The notes below the pieces were generated by a model, which saw only the letters and a program-made list of their open reading frames with translations, did not search any database and had not been told where the DNA came from. Source: Helicoverpa zea (lineage: Eukaryota; Arthropoda; Insecta; Lepidoptera; Noctuidae). From it: a DNA stretch of 64,000 nt. The position numbers and the translations under genes were made by a program. This document shows, piece after piece, positions 28,101 to 39,115 of this stretch (positions within the stretch are counted from its first letter, which is position 1; each line of letters begins with the position of its first letter). The stretch covers positions 12,834,001 through 12,898,000 of the forward strand of contig NC_061458.1 of NCBI RefSeq assembly GCF_022581195.2, given 5' to 3'.

Positions 28101-31100
28101 TACTTACTGATAATTATGTAATGGCTGCTTAGTGCTTCGAATGGTACGTTTATTTGTGGTTCTCGGCTGACCGTCGTCAGGTGTAACGACTGTCAAAGAT
28201 GCTGATGACAGCCAGAAATCTAACCAAAGGGTATTCATATCGGGTTAGACTGGAAGTCAACTCAAACTTGGGAAAAGACTACGCAGACGATAATGACTAA
28301 TTTTATAATACTTGTACCCAGATGTCCCGCGAGGAGTGGGAGCAGAGCATCACAAACTGGTGGCAGGAGCACCGCGGCATGCTGCGCGAGGACGCCATGA
28401 TGGAGTACCTGAAGATCGCGCAGGACCTCGAGATGTACGGCGTCAACTACTTCGAGATCCGCAACAAGAAGAACACTGAGCTGTGGCTCGGAGTCGACGC
28501 GTTAGGACTTAATATCTACGAGAAGGATGACAAGTAAGTAGTCTTTTTTTTAACAAATTGTCTGCTTATCGTAAATATTGTAGTAAATACAGAGTTTTCT
28601 AATGTTTGAAACTGTAGCCTTCACATACTAATCGACTTCTTAAAATTCCAGACTGACTCCAAAAATCGGGTTCCCGTGGTCAGAGATCCGCAACATATCG
28701 TTTAACGACCGCAAGTTCATCATCAAGCCGATCGACAAGAAGGCGCCGGACTTCGTGTTCTTCGCGCCGCGCGTCCGCGTCAACAAGCGCATCCTGGCGC
28801 TGTGCATGGGCAACCACGAGCTGTACATGCGCCGCCGCAAGCCCGACACCATCGACGTGCAGCAGATGAAGGCGCAGGCCCGCGAGGAGAAGCTCGCCAA
28901 GCAGGCACAGAGGTACGTCTTCCTTGTTCCTGGCGCTGTGCACAACCACGAGCTGTACATGCGCCGCCGCAAGCCCGACACCATCGACGTGCAGCAGATG
29001 AAGGCGCAGGCCCGCGAGGAGAAGCTCGCCAAGCAGGCACAGAGGTACCTCATCATTGGTCCTCTACTCCCATAAGCTGGCGATCCATTCCCGGGTCTAT
29101 TTGTGTTCCCATCCGGCAATCCGGCATCGATGGTGCCGTTTGTCCCTGGCCTGTGTAAGGTCGAACATCAATTTCATTGTATACCGTAAATTGTATCTTT
29201 TTAACATCAAGATGTCTTCAAAAATATTTGACTGGTCTGATGTTTAGCGAATTTTCTAGCAATTCCAATGTCACGTGTATCCTCTACAAAAATCTACAAC
29301 AATACCTTTGATATTGCAGAGAAAAGCTCCAACTGGAGATCGCAGCCCGCGAACGCGCGGAGAAAAAGCAGCAAGAGTACGAGGACCGTCTCCGGCAGAT
29401 GCAGGAGGAGATGGAGCGGTCGCAGGCCAACCTGCTGGAGGCGCAGGACATGATCCGCCGCCTGGAGGAGCAGCTGCGCCAGCTGCAAGCCGCCAAGGAC
29501 GAGCTGGAGCAGCGCCAGAACGAGCTGCAGGCCATGATGCAGCGCCTTGAGGAGACTAAGGTACGTGACAACAGTGGTCATAATATGTATACTTGAACTA
29601 ACTAACTAATTTATTTCGGGGACAGGTGGGGCTTTGATAACGATTTAGGTAAATTCGGGGAAAAAGATTGTTCTTATTGCTTTCTTTGTTTTTCTCCCAC
29701 TTTGAATTGAAAAACTGTCATATTTTGTCAGACAACGAAAAATTAAGTCAAAATTATCGTGTGTAAAAAAAAAAATTAAAATGAAAGAAAACAACTCCAT
29801 ATTATACCTACATAACATACATACATATTTTTGTTCTGCATCTTGCAACTATAACATTACCATTCGCTTCTTAGTGACATTAAGCTAATAAATCACAACT
29901 CCTCAGAACATGGAAGCAGCAGAACGCCAGAAGCTGGAGGACGAGATCCGCGAGAAGCAGGAGGAGGTGTCGCGCATCCAGCAGGAGGTGGAGATCAAGG
30001 ATGAGGAGACGCGCCGGCTGCAGGAGGAGGTCGAGGAGGCCAGGCGCAAGCAGGTATGTACATTACACCATCTCAGCTGGTGTTTCATGAAGAGTGCCTC
30101 TATCCCGGACAAACCAGCACGACGTAACACTTCCGTGTTTGGAACACGGTCTTGCCACTTGATGTGTAGAATAGATCTAAGACATCTGAGATGGAAGGTG
30201 TCTAATCGCTTGATATCTGCCTTATATGTAGCAGCACCAAAAAAGTGGTAAAGTGGGCAAGATATTATTTATATACTAGCTTTTGCCCGCGACTTCGTTT
30301 GCGTGGAAAAGTGACTTGCAGATTTTTGGTTTGACCAATAGATGGCGCTATATGTCCGGAAAAAAAATATTTTTACATTTTTTTTGTAATAAAAACTATC
30401 CTATGTCCTTTCTCAAGATCCAAACTGTGTCTGTACCAAATTTCACACAAATCGGTTCAGTAGTTTAGGCGTGAAGAAAAGACAGACAGACAGAGTTACT
30501 TTCACATTTATAATATTAGTTAGGATAGGGTTAGGAAAAGGAGGTGTTTCAGAAGATTTTTTAGAAAAATTAATTTGATGGCTAAAAATTTTGTCAAAAT
30601 CATATTGCAAAGGTTCACTTTTTGAGGTGATCGTTTAGGTCGATTTCCGTAAAAATTCGTTCTTCATTACATCTGTATTCTTTTTTGATGATCAGTATAC
30701 TATAGTTTTTATTAATTACTATTGCTGAACACAGCCATTAATTAAAAAAAAACATTGCAAAGAGCCTGCCACTTATGCTGTATGTACCCAAAATGATATA
30801 AATAATGTTTGTTCCGCCTTAGGACGAGGCAGCGGCAGCCCTGGCGGCGGCGACGACGCCGTCGCACCACCACGTGGCGGAGCGCGGCGCCGACGCGCGC
30901 GCGGACGCGGGCGACGGCGACGCGGCGTCCGACACCAACAGCGACGCGGGCGGCGGCGACCTGGCGCGCGGGCCCGACGACCTGGTGGACCCCGTCGCCG
31001 ACCGCCGCACGCTCGCCGAGCGCAACGAGCGTCTGCACAACCAGCTCAAGGTACACACGGCGAATCGATTCTCACTACACTGCCGTGTTGCCGACTCTGC

Positions 31101-31583
31101 CGACCTCAACTCCCGTCTTTTCCGACCCTGACTATACAACCATCTTGTCGATTCTAACTTCAGTCCCATTTTGTTGACCCTAACCGTCAGTTGCATAAAA
31201 CTCCATGGAAGTTAAAGCTTCATCAAATCTATTGCTGACTCTTTCTTTATCAACAAGATAAAAATGGTCAGAAATAGATTTACCTCTACATATTATATTG
31301 CCGACTGACAATTCTGCCATCTTGCCAACTGACAATACTGCCATTTTTCCAACTTTGATTATTATTACATGACCAATAAACAAAAAAAAAACATTTTACT
31401 TTATATCTTTGTCCACAGGCGCTAAAGCAAGACTTAGCGCAGTCACGCGACGAGACGAAGGAGACGGCCATGGACAAGATTCACCGCGAGAACGTCCGCC
31501 AGGGACGCGACAAATACAAGACTCTGCGCGAGATCCGCAAGGGCAACACCAAGCGCCGCGTCGACCAGTTCGAGAACATGTAG
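4128..31583 (+). CDS. Moe: Moesin, ERM family membrane-cytoskeleton linker (10 coding exons)
   Basis: Coding exons: 4128-4148, 13649-13828, 26877-26999, 27752-27922, 28322-28533, 28652-28912, 29320-29560, 29907-30053, 30823-31050, 31419-31583. All junctions are GT-AG and keep frame, giving 582 aa, the normal ERM length. The start sits in a strong CCACCATGG context and encodes a 7-residue leader that splices to the conserved NVRVTTMDAELEF. Residues about 8-305 form the FERM domain (RTLAERNE-type motifs come later). About 306-470 is a long charged coiled coil (EKKQQEYEDR, RRLEEQLRQL). Exon 9 encodes an Ala/Asp/Gly-rich, HHH-containing linker. The C-terminal ERM domain binds F-actin and carries the regulatory threonine in KYKTL (T563), the site phosphorylated in known family members to open the protein. 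By family knowledge it links cortical actin to plasma-membrane proteins and phosphoinositides. Oddity: the end of exon 6 is duplicated in tandem just downstream. Exons are far more GC-rich than the introns. Confidence 0.96.
8079..8206 (+). pseudogene. Orphan first exon of a YqaJ-family-like transposon protein
   Basis: The ATG at 8,079 opens 42 codons beginning MEPGFIKANSAYLPRID and ending at AT|GTAAGT (phase 2). The wording (LPRID, a FLASNKDF segment, SAEF.NVKTS) resembles, from memory, the N-terminus of multicopy lepidopteran proteins that carry a YqaJ-type recombinase/exonuclease domain. No continuing exon is found within the element or downstream, so this is a truncated remnant. The family assignment is by recollection and should be treated as tentative. 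Confidence 0.45.
8316..8507 (-). pseudogene. Orphan THAP-domain exon of a transposon gene
   Basis: The minus-strand ATG at 8,507 opens 64 codons with the THAP zinc-binding pattern: CCGVPQC (first cysteine pair), a PDKLFVYVP segment, the invariant Trp in KWLKLARRD, and CEDHFD (Cys-x2-His). The exon ends exactly after the Asp codon at a GTAAGT donor (8,315-8,314). The C-terminal AVPT-type motif would be in the next exon, which is absent. THAP domains are sequence-specific DNA-binding modules found in several DNA transposons. Here it is a relic inside the inverted-repeat element. Confidence 0.75.
8894..9187 (+). pseudogene. Gypsy-like reverse transcriptase relic
   Basis: The frame contains VVYLDDVMSP, the YxDD catalytic motif of reverse transcriptases in the form usual for Ty3/Gypsy elements. 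About 40 residues further on it has YLGQNIV, which fits the YLG(Q/H) motif of the same domain. The region around them is partly degenerate, with neighbouring fragments (for example 9,150-9,347) in another frame. No LTR, gag or integrase was found nearby. A decayed insertion inside Moesin intron 1. Confidence 0.5.
13149..13444 (+). other. Unassigned open stretch with coding character
   Basis: A plus-strand frame runs open from about 13,149 to a stop at 13,442-13,444 and reads like protein (KVFYVGKRAHVFIDLYNK, then a KEKPPLNREIFDDF segment, ending in LHRYAKYVDPCVY). It lies 200 bp before Moesin exon 2 and does not splice into it in any way I can see. I do not recognise the family. It may be a relic of a transposon or an integrated virus, or a chance open frame. 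Confidence 0.25.
23523..23860 (+). pseudogene. Coding-like relic, acidic and of unknown family
   Basis: One frame reads KPESIVEKTGKVLSSAVKK, then an acidic run TPEEEDEEAAYDRADDL, and reaches a single TAG at about 23,701. It then continues in the same frame as VKQLETVDNVVPLLHNN and further for some 40 codons. One stop in over 100 codons of strongly non-random residues suggests a decayed coding region, perhaps of a retroelement given the relic 500 bp downstream. No domain is recognised. Confidence 0.3.
24375..24600 (+). pseudogene. Reverse transcriptase relic (YVDD)
   Basis: The frame encodes VMRDHQLYVYVDDIIIVFE ending in a stop at 24,456-24,458. LYVYVDDIII is the catalytic palm motif of a retrotransposon reverse transcriptase, of Gypsy or Copia type. 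Further coding-like residues follow in other frames (NVHKLAQ, then an EYHHDLQIRR segment), so it is frameshifted and dead. No LTRs were seen. Confidence 0.4.
27000..28321 (+). other. Moesin introns 3 and 4
   Basis: Introns on either side of exon 4. The second contains a SINE-like fragment at about 28,130-28,265 related to the element at 42,674-43,042: its GTAACGACTG and AATGACAGCC-like parts are recognisable, partly in opposite orientations. Otherwise nothing is seen. Confidence 0.5.
28931..29048 (+). repeat. Tandem duplicate of the 3' end of Moesin exon 6
   Basis: Bases 28,943-29,048 repeat 28,811-28,916 without a mismatch over 106 bp. A further 12 bp upstream (28,931-28,942 versus 28,795-28,806) also match, with TGGG missing in the second copy. 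The copied part covers the last 34 codons of exon 6 (NHELYMRRRK to KQAQR) plus the splice donor GTAC. The offset of 132 bp is a multiple of three, and the 30 bases between the copies are open in frame. Use of the second donor (29,045) would therefore add 44 residues in frame. The first donor reads AG|GTACGT and the second AG|GTACCT, so the first should be stronger. Absence of divergence means a very recent duplication or an assembly artefact. Confidence 0.9.
30275..30529 (+). repeat. Dispersed lepidopteran repeat, intact copy
   Basis: Begins ACTAGCTTTTGCCCGCGACT and ends with TTATAATATTAGTTAGGAT. It shares the tract ATCGGTTCAGTAGTTTAGGC and a GACAGACAGACAGAG stretch with the copy at 44,105-44,764. 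It lies in Moesin intron 8 and provides the empty-site reference for the MITE nested in that other copy. The type is common in lepidopteran genomes (LINE- or SINE-derived). Confidence 0.8.
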
Positions 31584-32905
31584 ACGATGATGACATGAGA
31601 GATGTGCGGCCCGGCCCGACTCCACCATCAGACATTCCGCTCAGCCCCGGGCCGCGGCCGGTACAGATATATGTATATGTTGATGATCGAACGATATTTT
31701 TATATAATTTTATACACCGTCCAGGCAATATGTACCTTTTGCCGTCGTCAGAGATTGTCAACGTTAAGGGTCAAATGATTCAGCGGTGCTTACATAACGT
31801 GGGTACGAACACTCGCGCTTGTCGGGCGTCGTAGTCGAAACTAACTGTAAATATTGATTATTATTACTTATTAGTAATTTTATTTTAGACCGTTGTGCTA
31901 TAACCTAATATGTGAACATCCTAGAATCACTTGCTACAGCGATGTATGTTTACGATAGCCAGATAAATCATAAAATCAAAGCACACAGAATTGTTTTTAT
32001 TAATAATAATAATCATTTTTGAAAATAATTTGGATTTTATTCATCGGAATGTATCGTGAGGCGCGAGTCGCAGATGTGTGCTGCGGCTTATATTTTATTT
32101 GTGGTAGTTGATTCGGTTATTATAATTTGTCTGTTGATTATTTTAGTGTTTGGCGGATGTGTGTGTGTAGGTGTGGACAGACGGGAGCCTGGCTTGCCGC
32201 TCTCCACTCGGGACGGTGCTGGGCTGCTGTGCAGTGCTCTGCACACTGTGCAGGCTGCACAGCAGTGCTCAGCAGGCGACGCACTGCGACAAACATTGTT
32301 CATACATAACCGAACGAGTTTTGCTCAAAAAACGATAACAATGTCCGAAGTGTCTTGTCCTAACGAGTAGCGGTGAAAGGGAGGGGGCGACGCCCCTTAT
32401 TTATTTTTATAATCATTTATAATCTAGATGTAGGAGTTAGAGCTGCAAGTGTAATTATTATTTCCAGTTCAGTTTCAACGGTTCTCCTGATATTATGTTT
32501 AGCTCGGGCAGTGCTCGCGACAAGTACTGATGTCAAGCCGGGACGTCTCGGCGCTGTGTCGGCCTTAGAAACTGTTCCACTTGTTTCTTGAACAAAATTT
32601 GAAATAGATACTAAAATGTATGCTTGTAGGGAGTATATAATGTTAAGTGAATAGAAGGCATTCCATAAGTTACAATGCGGTGGCGTCGACTTGGTTTTTA
32701 TGAAAATTAAAATGTTATGAAAATATAATTGTTCGTGTTTTGTTTAATATAAGTGCCATCCGTCACATGTCCACTCCGAGGCCGGTCGCGGCCAAGGCAC
32801 CAGTATTCCGATATTTTCTTGTCATTATTTTCTTAAAATTTTACAATACCACGTTGCCTTGGATTTAATATAAATTTTTTTCCAATAAAATATTTAAGTA
32901 AATAA
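31584..32905 (+). other. Moesin 3' UTR and polyadenylation signal
   Basis: Follows the Moesin stop codon. The first convincing AATAAA before the convergent neighbour is at 32,884-32,889, which would give a 3' UTR of about 1.3 kb. An inverted repeat at 32,224-32,265 (11-bp perfect arms CTGCTGTGCAG / CTGCACAGCAG, 20-nt loop) could form an RNA hairpin. Open frames here are short and not supported as genes. Confidence 0.55.
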
Positions 32906-32914
32906 ATTAGTGTT

Positions 32915-32920
32915 TTTATT
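32915..32920 (-). terminator. Poly(A) signal of the zinc-finger gene
   Basis: TTTATT on the plus strand reads AATAAA on the minus strand, about 420 nt past the zinc-finger stop codon. It lies only 26 nt beyond the Moesin AATAAA on the other strand, so the two convergent transcripts would end within, or overlap by, a few tens of bases. Confidence 0.45.
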
Positions 32921-33338
32921 TCATAAAATATTTCCTTTCAAGTCTAATACAATACTGTACATATACGTCTAATACAATAATGATCACATACATTGACGTC
33001 TCATTGCATCTAGCCAAAATCATAAATTGATTACACAAAAAATAATTGTAATTGATTAATTCATGTACTTTAAGATAACTTGAGAATTCATTTGATGTTA
33101 AACTTATTGTAATTTAAATCGTAATCTATACATATAATAAATCATAAATAAAATAAAAATAAACAACCACTATCGGTTGGCAATACCTTCAAATGTCTGT
33201 TAATATCGGTATGCGAGCCGACAAAAATAAACTACGATTGCATTTCTGAGTAAACTGATCAGACATTTGAGTTCCTGACAGTCTGACGTAAGATACGTGT
33301 CGCTAGGCGCAGGTAGCGGGGCTCAAGTAGTGGGTGGC

Positions 33339-36300
33339 TCAGGTAGGCGCGGAGGCTCGCGGCGCGTGGTTGGCGTTCTTGAGATGGCGCAGCAGGGAGC
33401 TCTTGTCTTTGAACTGTCGCTCACACGCGCCGCACACATACACGCGACCGTTGTGCATCATCATGTGACGACTCAGACCTTATAGTAAATAATAACAAAT
33501 TAGTATTAAATATTTAACACCAATCCTTCTCTGTGGACGATTAAAAGGCTGATGATGATGAGTGTCTTTGTAGTTGGTGTATTCTGCCTCGTTGATCTTG
33601 CTAGATGCGACAGCTTAGCAGGGCTGCCTCGGACGAGGTCTAGAGATTGATTCTCGGGAAAACTGTCTCAAAGCAGCTCTGAGCCTGGAAGGGGTTATTC
33701 CCGCTCGGTAACACCCTTTCGTCAACACTGTTGACGATCGGGAAAAAAAAGTTTCGTTCGTTCACAGTGTTGACAAACGCTATTTATTATTTTAGTGTAA
33801 AATGGTTATTATGCACATGATAAGGCCACTTTTATTTTCTAGTGAATTGTGTTTTAAAAGATCTAACATAATCCATTAAAACATTTAAAAAATCCATGTC
33901 ATTTTATTTCCATATTTTAAAAATAAAAACCAGCATTCATGGACACTGTGAACGAACGAAACTTTTTTTTCTCGATCGTCAACAGTGTTGACGAAAGGGT
34001 GTTACCGAGCGGGAATTTGGTTACTGACCCTGGAAGTTGGTTACTGATAAATCTGTGCAGCAAAGACCACGCACCTATTGGTCGTGTGCCTGATCTCTCT
34101 CTGGTCGTGTCGGATTGCCGTCCCATCGGGCGCAGAGAGTGAAGGAATCGCAAATGCTCGTGCATATATCCTGCGCAGTTGGCTAATCTCCTTATATCAG
34201 AACAGCCGTCACGGCCGACAATCATCATGAGGATGTGTAGTCGTGGTCTTACCAGATGCGTAGAGGAAGACTTTGGGACACCTGTCGCAGCGGTGCAGCG
34301 CGAGCGGTCGCGCGGCGGGCGGCGCGTGCTGCCGCGCGTGTGCCGCGAGGGCGCCGCGCTGCGTGAAGCTCTTGTCGCACACAGAGCACGCGAAGGGACG
34401 CTGCTCTATAACGACGTATTTTATATTTAAAAAGCTTGTTAGTAAAAACAGCAGGTTATATTCACATCGACATTAATATGTGTTCAAGAAATAAAAAATA
34501 CAAGTGTATTTTTGTACAAAAATACAATACATTGTCTACGAAATTCCACTGAAAATTCTTCAAATCGGCATATATGTTATCATTTTACTTATAACTCCAT
34601 TTGAGAGTAGGTACTTACCTACGAGTTAAACAATAGTTAAGATTAATAAGATAAAAATTTACAAATAATCACAAAAACGAATAAACTACTGTTGTTGTTA
34701 AAATGATGATTCAACTGATTAGTTTATAGATACTATTCTAGGTATTTACACTAATTTCATAAAAAGTCATATATTAAGATAGTTTACCCTACCTACTCAA
34801 ATGAAGTACACATTGACCACATCCACAGCTGAACCACTCCCCATAAACAAAACATAGCACATATAAATAGGTCACCAACCTCCATGCACCAGCAGATGCC
34901 TGACCATGACCTCCTTCTGCGCGAAGGTCCTCCCGCAGACGTGGCAGGCGTAGGGCCGCTCGCCCGAGTGCGTGCGCAGGTGCCGCGTCAGCGCGCTGCG
35001 GCTGGCCAGGCGCCGCCCGCACTCCGAGCACCATGCACTACACAAGACAAATACATCAGCTTGTGTATTCATCTAATAGAGTCGTCTCAAAAACCAATTC
35101 TCCATAGGCCAAAAAGCTTTCTGTAGCACGTTAAATTCGTTTCTTTTAAGAAAAAATGACTTGACAAAAGAGAAAAAGGATCATAGAACCATATTACACT
35201 ATTCACTATAAATGCTACAAAACGAAATTTAATGATGCTTCACAATAAGGCTATTTTATCACATGCTGGGGTTGAGAATCTAGGTATAAAATGTCTTGGC
35301 CAAACTTACCACTTTTTGTCTGGTTTATCTTTCTTGATCTGAGCATTTGACGTAACATACTTTATGATACACTCATTTTCTTTGAATGTGTCTTCTACTT
35401 TCTTAGTATCGTTAGCTTGTACCTGATCCGTTACTTGTTCCTGTGTCATCTGTGTTAGGCTACTTGCTTCTATTTGATTCTCTGCACTCTGAAATGTTCA
35501 TTTCCCTACAGTAAATAAAGGGGCTTACAATATAACTTTTTAATAATACAATATTCTGATCATGTTATACTATAAAAAAATTGCCAGTGTATAAATACAT
35601 ACTGCCCATAACATGTCCCTATAAAACAAAAGCTTGGAACACTTACAGGACCCTATCCACAAAACTGATTATAATGATTAAGTTTCCCACATCCCCTTAA
35701 AAAATACACTTAAATGTCTCACCACAATTTGTTCCTGTGCATCATCTTCCTCGACCAGTTCCATCACAATACTGCTACCGTCCCCGGTCTCCAATTCTAA
35801 TGACTTTATATTCTGGTTAGAGTAGATCAGTCCATTGTCTCCGGGTGTCAGTATGCCGAGCTCTACAAGCATTGTGGATAGGAATGTTGTTATGTCAGGG
35901 TCTGATGGCACTTCTTCTTCTGTTTGCTGGAAATTAATCACTTTTGTATTTATGTAAACTATTTTTGTAATATACAAAAAGCTATTTCCTGACAGTAATT
36001 AAATTTTATAAATGTATTTTTTGAAAATGTATGTAATAAATGGAGTCATATGAATATATGATACCCAAAGCTTATGTGCACAGATTTCTACACATTTAAA
36101 AAAGGGAAAGCCTATGTTAAATTTAAATAAATATAATGTGTAGACAAATACACTATGGGATATATGTATTATGGTTACTTACATCATTATCCTTAGTTTC
36201 TAGCAACTCAATTTTCGAAAGCTCTGGTAATTTCTGCAAACAATCACAACAAACATTAACTTACTTCAAAAACCACACAAGACAGAGAGAAGACAAACAC

Positions 36301-37070
36301 AGGATACAAATGTACCTCAGTAAAATGATTCATTTGTGCTACTCCATTCAGATTCAAGCCGTTAACATCTGGATACTGCTCCTTATCGAATGTGACAACA
36401 TACTTTAATTCTTCCTCATTCTCCACTTGTTCTAACTTCATTTTATTATCTGCTTCTTCTTTGATTTTATGTTTGTATTCTTTTTCCTTTACAGCTAGAA
36501 CGTGAGACTTCAATTTTTGGTACGTCACCTCACACTTCTTCCTGAATGCATAATATTTGTTGAGTTGGTCGTAGCAGTCTGTACAGATTATGTTTGGTAA
36601 GTATGCATCTCTTTTCATCTGGGAAATGGAAGATATTTGGATATGGTCAGTGCCTATTTGAAATGTGAAAAATATTTACACATTTTCATTCTTAGCTTAG
36701 TATTGAGGCTGATAAAATTAGATTACACTTAATAATGTTCGAATTAAGTATTGTACATAGTAAGGAATGAAAGACTAAACTGAAAGACAACTTTTCTGTC
36801 CCGTCTGTTTGAGGCAAACTGGTAACAAAAGCTAAAACAATCTACTCCTTTTCTATAAGTCAGCTATGAGTGAAAACATATCCAGTAGAATGTTACCTCC
36901 AGTCCCACACAGATCATGATCCTCAGTGCCAGTGTTGCACAGATATTGTCCGAGTCTTCTGAGAATATGGGCATGGCTTCCATGGTCTTGTTCAGGCACA
37001 GTCTGCACAGCTCGTGCACATCCTCTATCAACTGGTGGTTAGGACGCTTGCGAGTGTAGGTTCTCATCAT
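33339..37070 (-). CDS. ZAD / C2H2 zinc-finger protein (8 exons)
   Basis: Exons in order: 37070-36897, 36618-36316, 36233-36183, 35926-35723, 35488-35310, 35037-34880, 34405-34253, 33478-33339. They join in frame to 453 aa. The N-terminus is a ZAD (zf-AD) domain: CRLC (C22, C25) in exon 1 and CTDC (C70, C73) in exon 2, the four zinc ligands that mediate dimerisation in this insect-expanded family. A Lys/Glu-rich then acidic, low-complexity linker (exons 2-5, about residues 85-300) follows. The C-terminus has five C2H2 fingers: CSEC, CHVC, CSVC, CDRC (split between exons 7 and 8 and completed by SRHMMMH) and CGAC with a longer HLKNANH ending. The HSGERPYAC and HGEQRPFAC linkers are typical. Likely a nuclear DNA-binding regulator; no specific orthologue is assigned. 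The start ATGATG at 37,070 was chosen as the first ATG in frame. Convergent with Moesin. Confidence 0.9.
33697..34016. repeat. Long inverted repeat (hairpin element) in a zinc-finger gene intron
   Basis: Arms of about 74 bp at 33,697-33,770 and 33,943-34,016 are inverted copies with very few differences (for example ATCGGG versus ATCGAG, and the length of an A/T run). They are separated by 172 bp. Each arm itself contains a short palindrome, GTCAACACTGTTGAC. It lies in the last intron of the zinc-finger gene. Probably a MITE or foldback element; no clear target duplication was seen. Confidence 0.75.
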
Positions 37071-38220
37071 TGGGCTAAACACCTCACAGCAAATTACTAA
37101 CAAAAAAGTTTTATGCCAGCTTGTTTATGTCATCTAGATAATGTCACTCCAATATAGCACTTGATATGTTCGTTATAATGTTGTTTATAATAGAAATATT
37201 GTTAATTTGCGTTGATTATATTAAACTGGTTCTTGAATATCTTTAATGTATAACAATAATATAACCTCAATTTTTTGTAGAGGTCAACTTATATTATTTT
37301 TAATAGAAATTCATTTTAAAACTCTATAATAAACAATAAATTTATTCAGGCAACTAAGTTATTAAAACAGAAAAATATTTTTTCATCGTCAAACGCTAGC
37401 CTATTCACTTTGAGATTCGACAATTGATTTGACATTTGACATCAAGTTGACATTGACGTTCTGTTATTATCATCGAGCTTAGAATTATAAGGAGACGCCG
37501 TTTTGATATTGACGTATCTATAGTTATATAAATATGAAACAAACTATGCAACATAGTTCTGTCTCACTCTTTCTAAGCAGATAAGTGTATTTGAAAACAG
37601 GGACAACAATATTTTTGTGATTGCGTAAAATGGTGACATTTACTTTTGAAATCCTTCTGCGTGCCATATCTGGCCATATATGTCATGGTAGTTGTGCTGT
37701 CAAATAGGTGCTCTTCGTGACTTATTTTTGTTATTTTATGTGTGTATTTTACGTGTTTACTATTAAGACTTTACTATTTCAAGACTGAATTTATCAACGA
37801 GTATGCCTACGTGTTGTATCGTGAAGTGTCGTGCAAGTAAGCACAAAAATCAAGCAGGATTTTCTTTACACAGGTTAGTAACCAGTTTTTGCTAGATTCT
37901 ACATAAACTAATTCACATTGGATAAAAAATATGTTACGGAAACATGAATTGATGGTGAAAGTACTTATATTTAAGTTTATTTCTGTATAAAAAGCTATAT
38001 TTAGAAATAAATGTTGTTTACAATAACATGTCATATGGCATAGTGCTGTACAGTTGTCATAACTGTATCGATATAATATCCACTTTTATAATTCAGCTTT
38101 TACTAATTTTAACAACAGAAGTTACTGTTCCTAAGACACTGAGCCCTCAGAGTTGTGTATTATGTTGAATAGAACATCTCTATTTTGTTATTTACTTACT
38201 TACTTTTTTATTTATCTTTT

Positions 38221-38370
38221 CATCGCGGTATTACTCGCGTCCCGACGGATCCAATTCCCGTACGCGAACAGTAATAGCCTATACCGGGTAAAGTGTAGCT
38301 TTCAAATCGGTCAACTTGTTTCGGAGCCTATTCAATCCAAACAAATAATCAAAGTACCTATCTATAGATA
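38221..38370 (+). repeat. Dispersed repeat fragment in intron 1 of P-like gene 1
   Basis: Contains GTGTAGCTTTCAAATCGGTC and TTCGGAGCCTATTCAATCC, resembling the fragment at 39,655-39,800 (GTAGCTTTCGAATGGTGAA, TGAGCCTATTCATTAC). Typical degraded lepidopteran interspersed repeat. Confidence 0.6.
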
Positions 38371-39115
38371 AGTTCAAGTTTTGATGTTCTTTAATTAAAA
38401 AACTTTTTTTGCAGGTTTCCTATACGAAATGATTTAAGGACAAAATGGTTAGAAGCTATTGGTGAGGAAAATATTAATCCCAGACATAAATATTGGTATG
38501 TCTGTTCGCTTCACTTTGAAGATAGTTGTTTTAATAGAACACTGGATATCTTAAGATTACGTGACAACTCTGTTCCCACATTATTTTTGGTAAGTCTTAA
38601 GATAGTTTTTTTTTTTTTTTTGTTAGACAAATCCTATGTAATTATATTATTAGTACAGTATATCTCTCCGTTCAATCGTTATTAAAGGCATATTCTTTTT
38701 TTCAGACACCCAAAGAAGGCCCCCAAGAGTCGTTGGTTTTACATGATATTACTAACATCAGAAAGCATAATGATACTGCCACATCAACTGATGTGTTCCC
38801 ATTATCCTATGAAAATATAAAACCAAAGCATAAGGAGTTTGTTTCAGACGAAAGAAGAAGGAAGAAGCAGACTGTCCGTCATAAAGAGGTATTTACAATG
38901 GTCCTTGTAAGGGATAGCAACATTAGTAATTAAATTAGAAATATATAGAACAAATGATTCTTAAATTATACATTTATATTTATAGTAAGTGTATATATTA
39001 CGTAATAAGTTAGTTGTATGATGTATATATATTTATTATCAAGACATTGTAAAAAGTTATTTGTAAATTAAAACATTTGTAACAATTCTTAAAGTATATA
39101 TTATCTAGTTTGTAT

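Noticed and set aside
28640..29158. Several long open frames on both strands over Moesin exon 6 (including Arg- and Ala-rich ones)
   Set aside because: Shadows of a GC-rich coding exon; only the frame encoding NHELYMRRRK continues across splice sites.
30742..31196. Open frames on both strands with RRRRRRTTTW-like or Val/Ala-rich proteins
   Set aside because: Out-of-frame readings of Moesin exon 9, which has extreme GC content.
31396..31834. Plus- and minus-strand frames of 121-141 codons over the Moesin stop region
   Set aside because: They overlap exon 10 out of frame and run into the 3' UTR; no motif.
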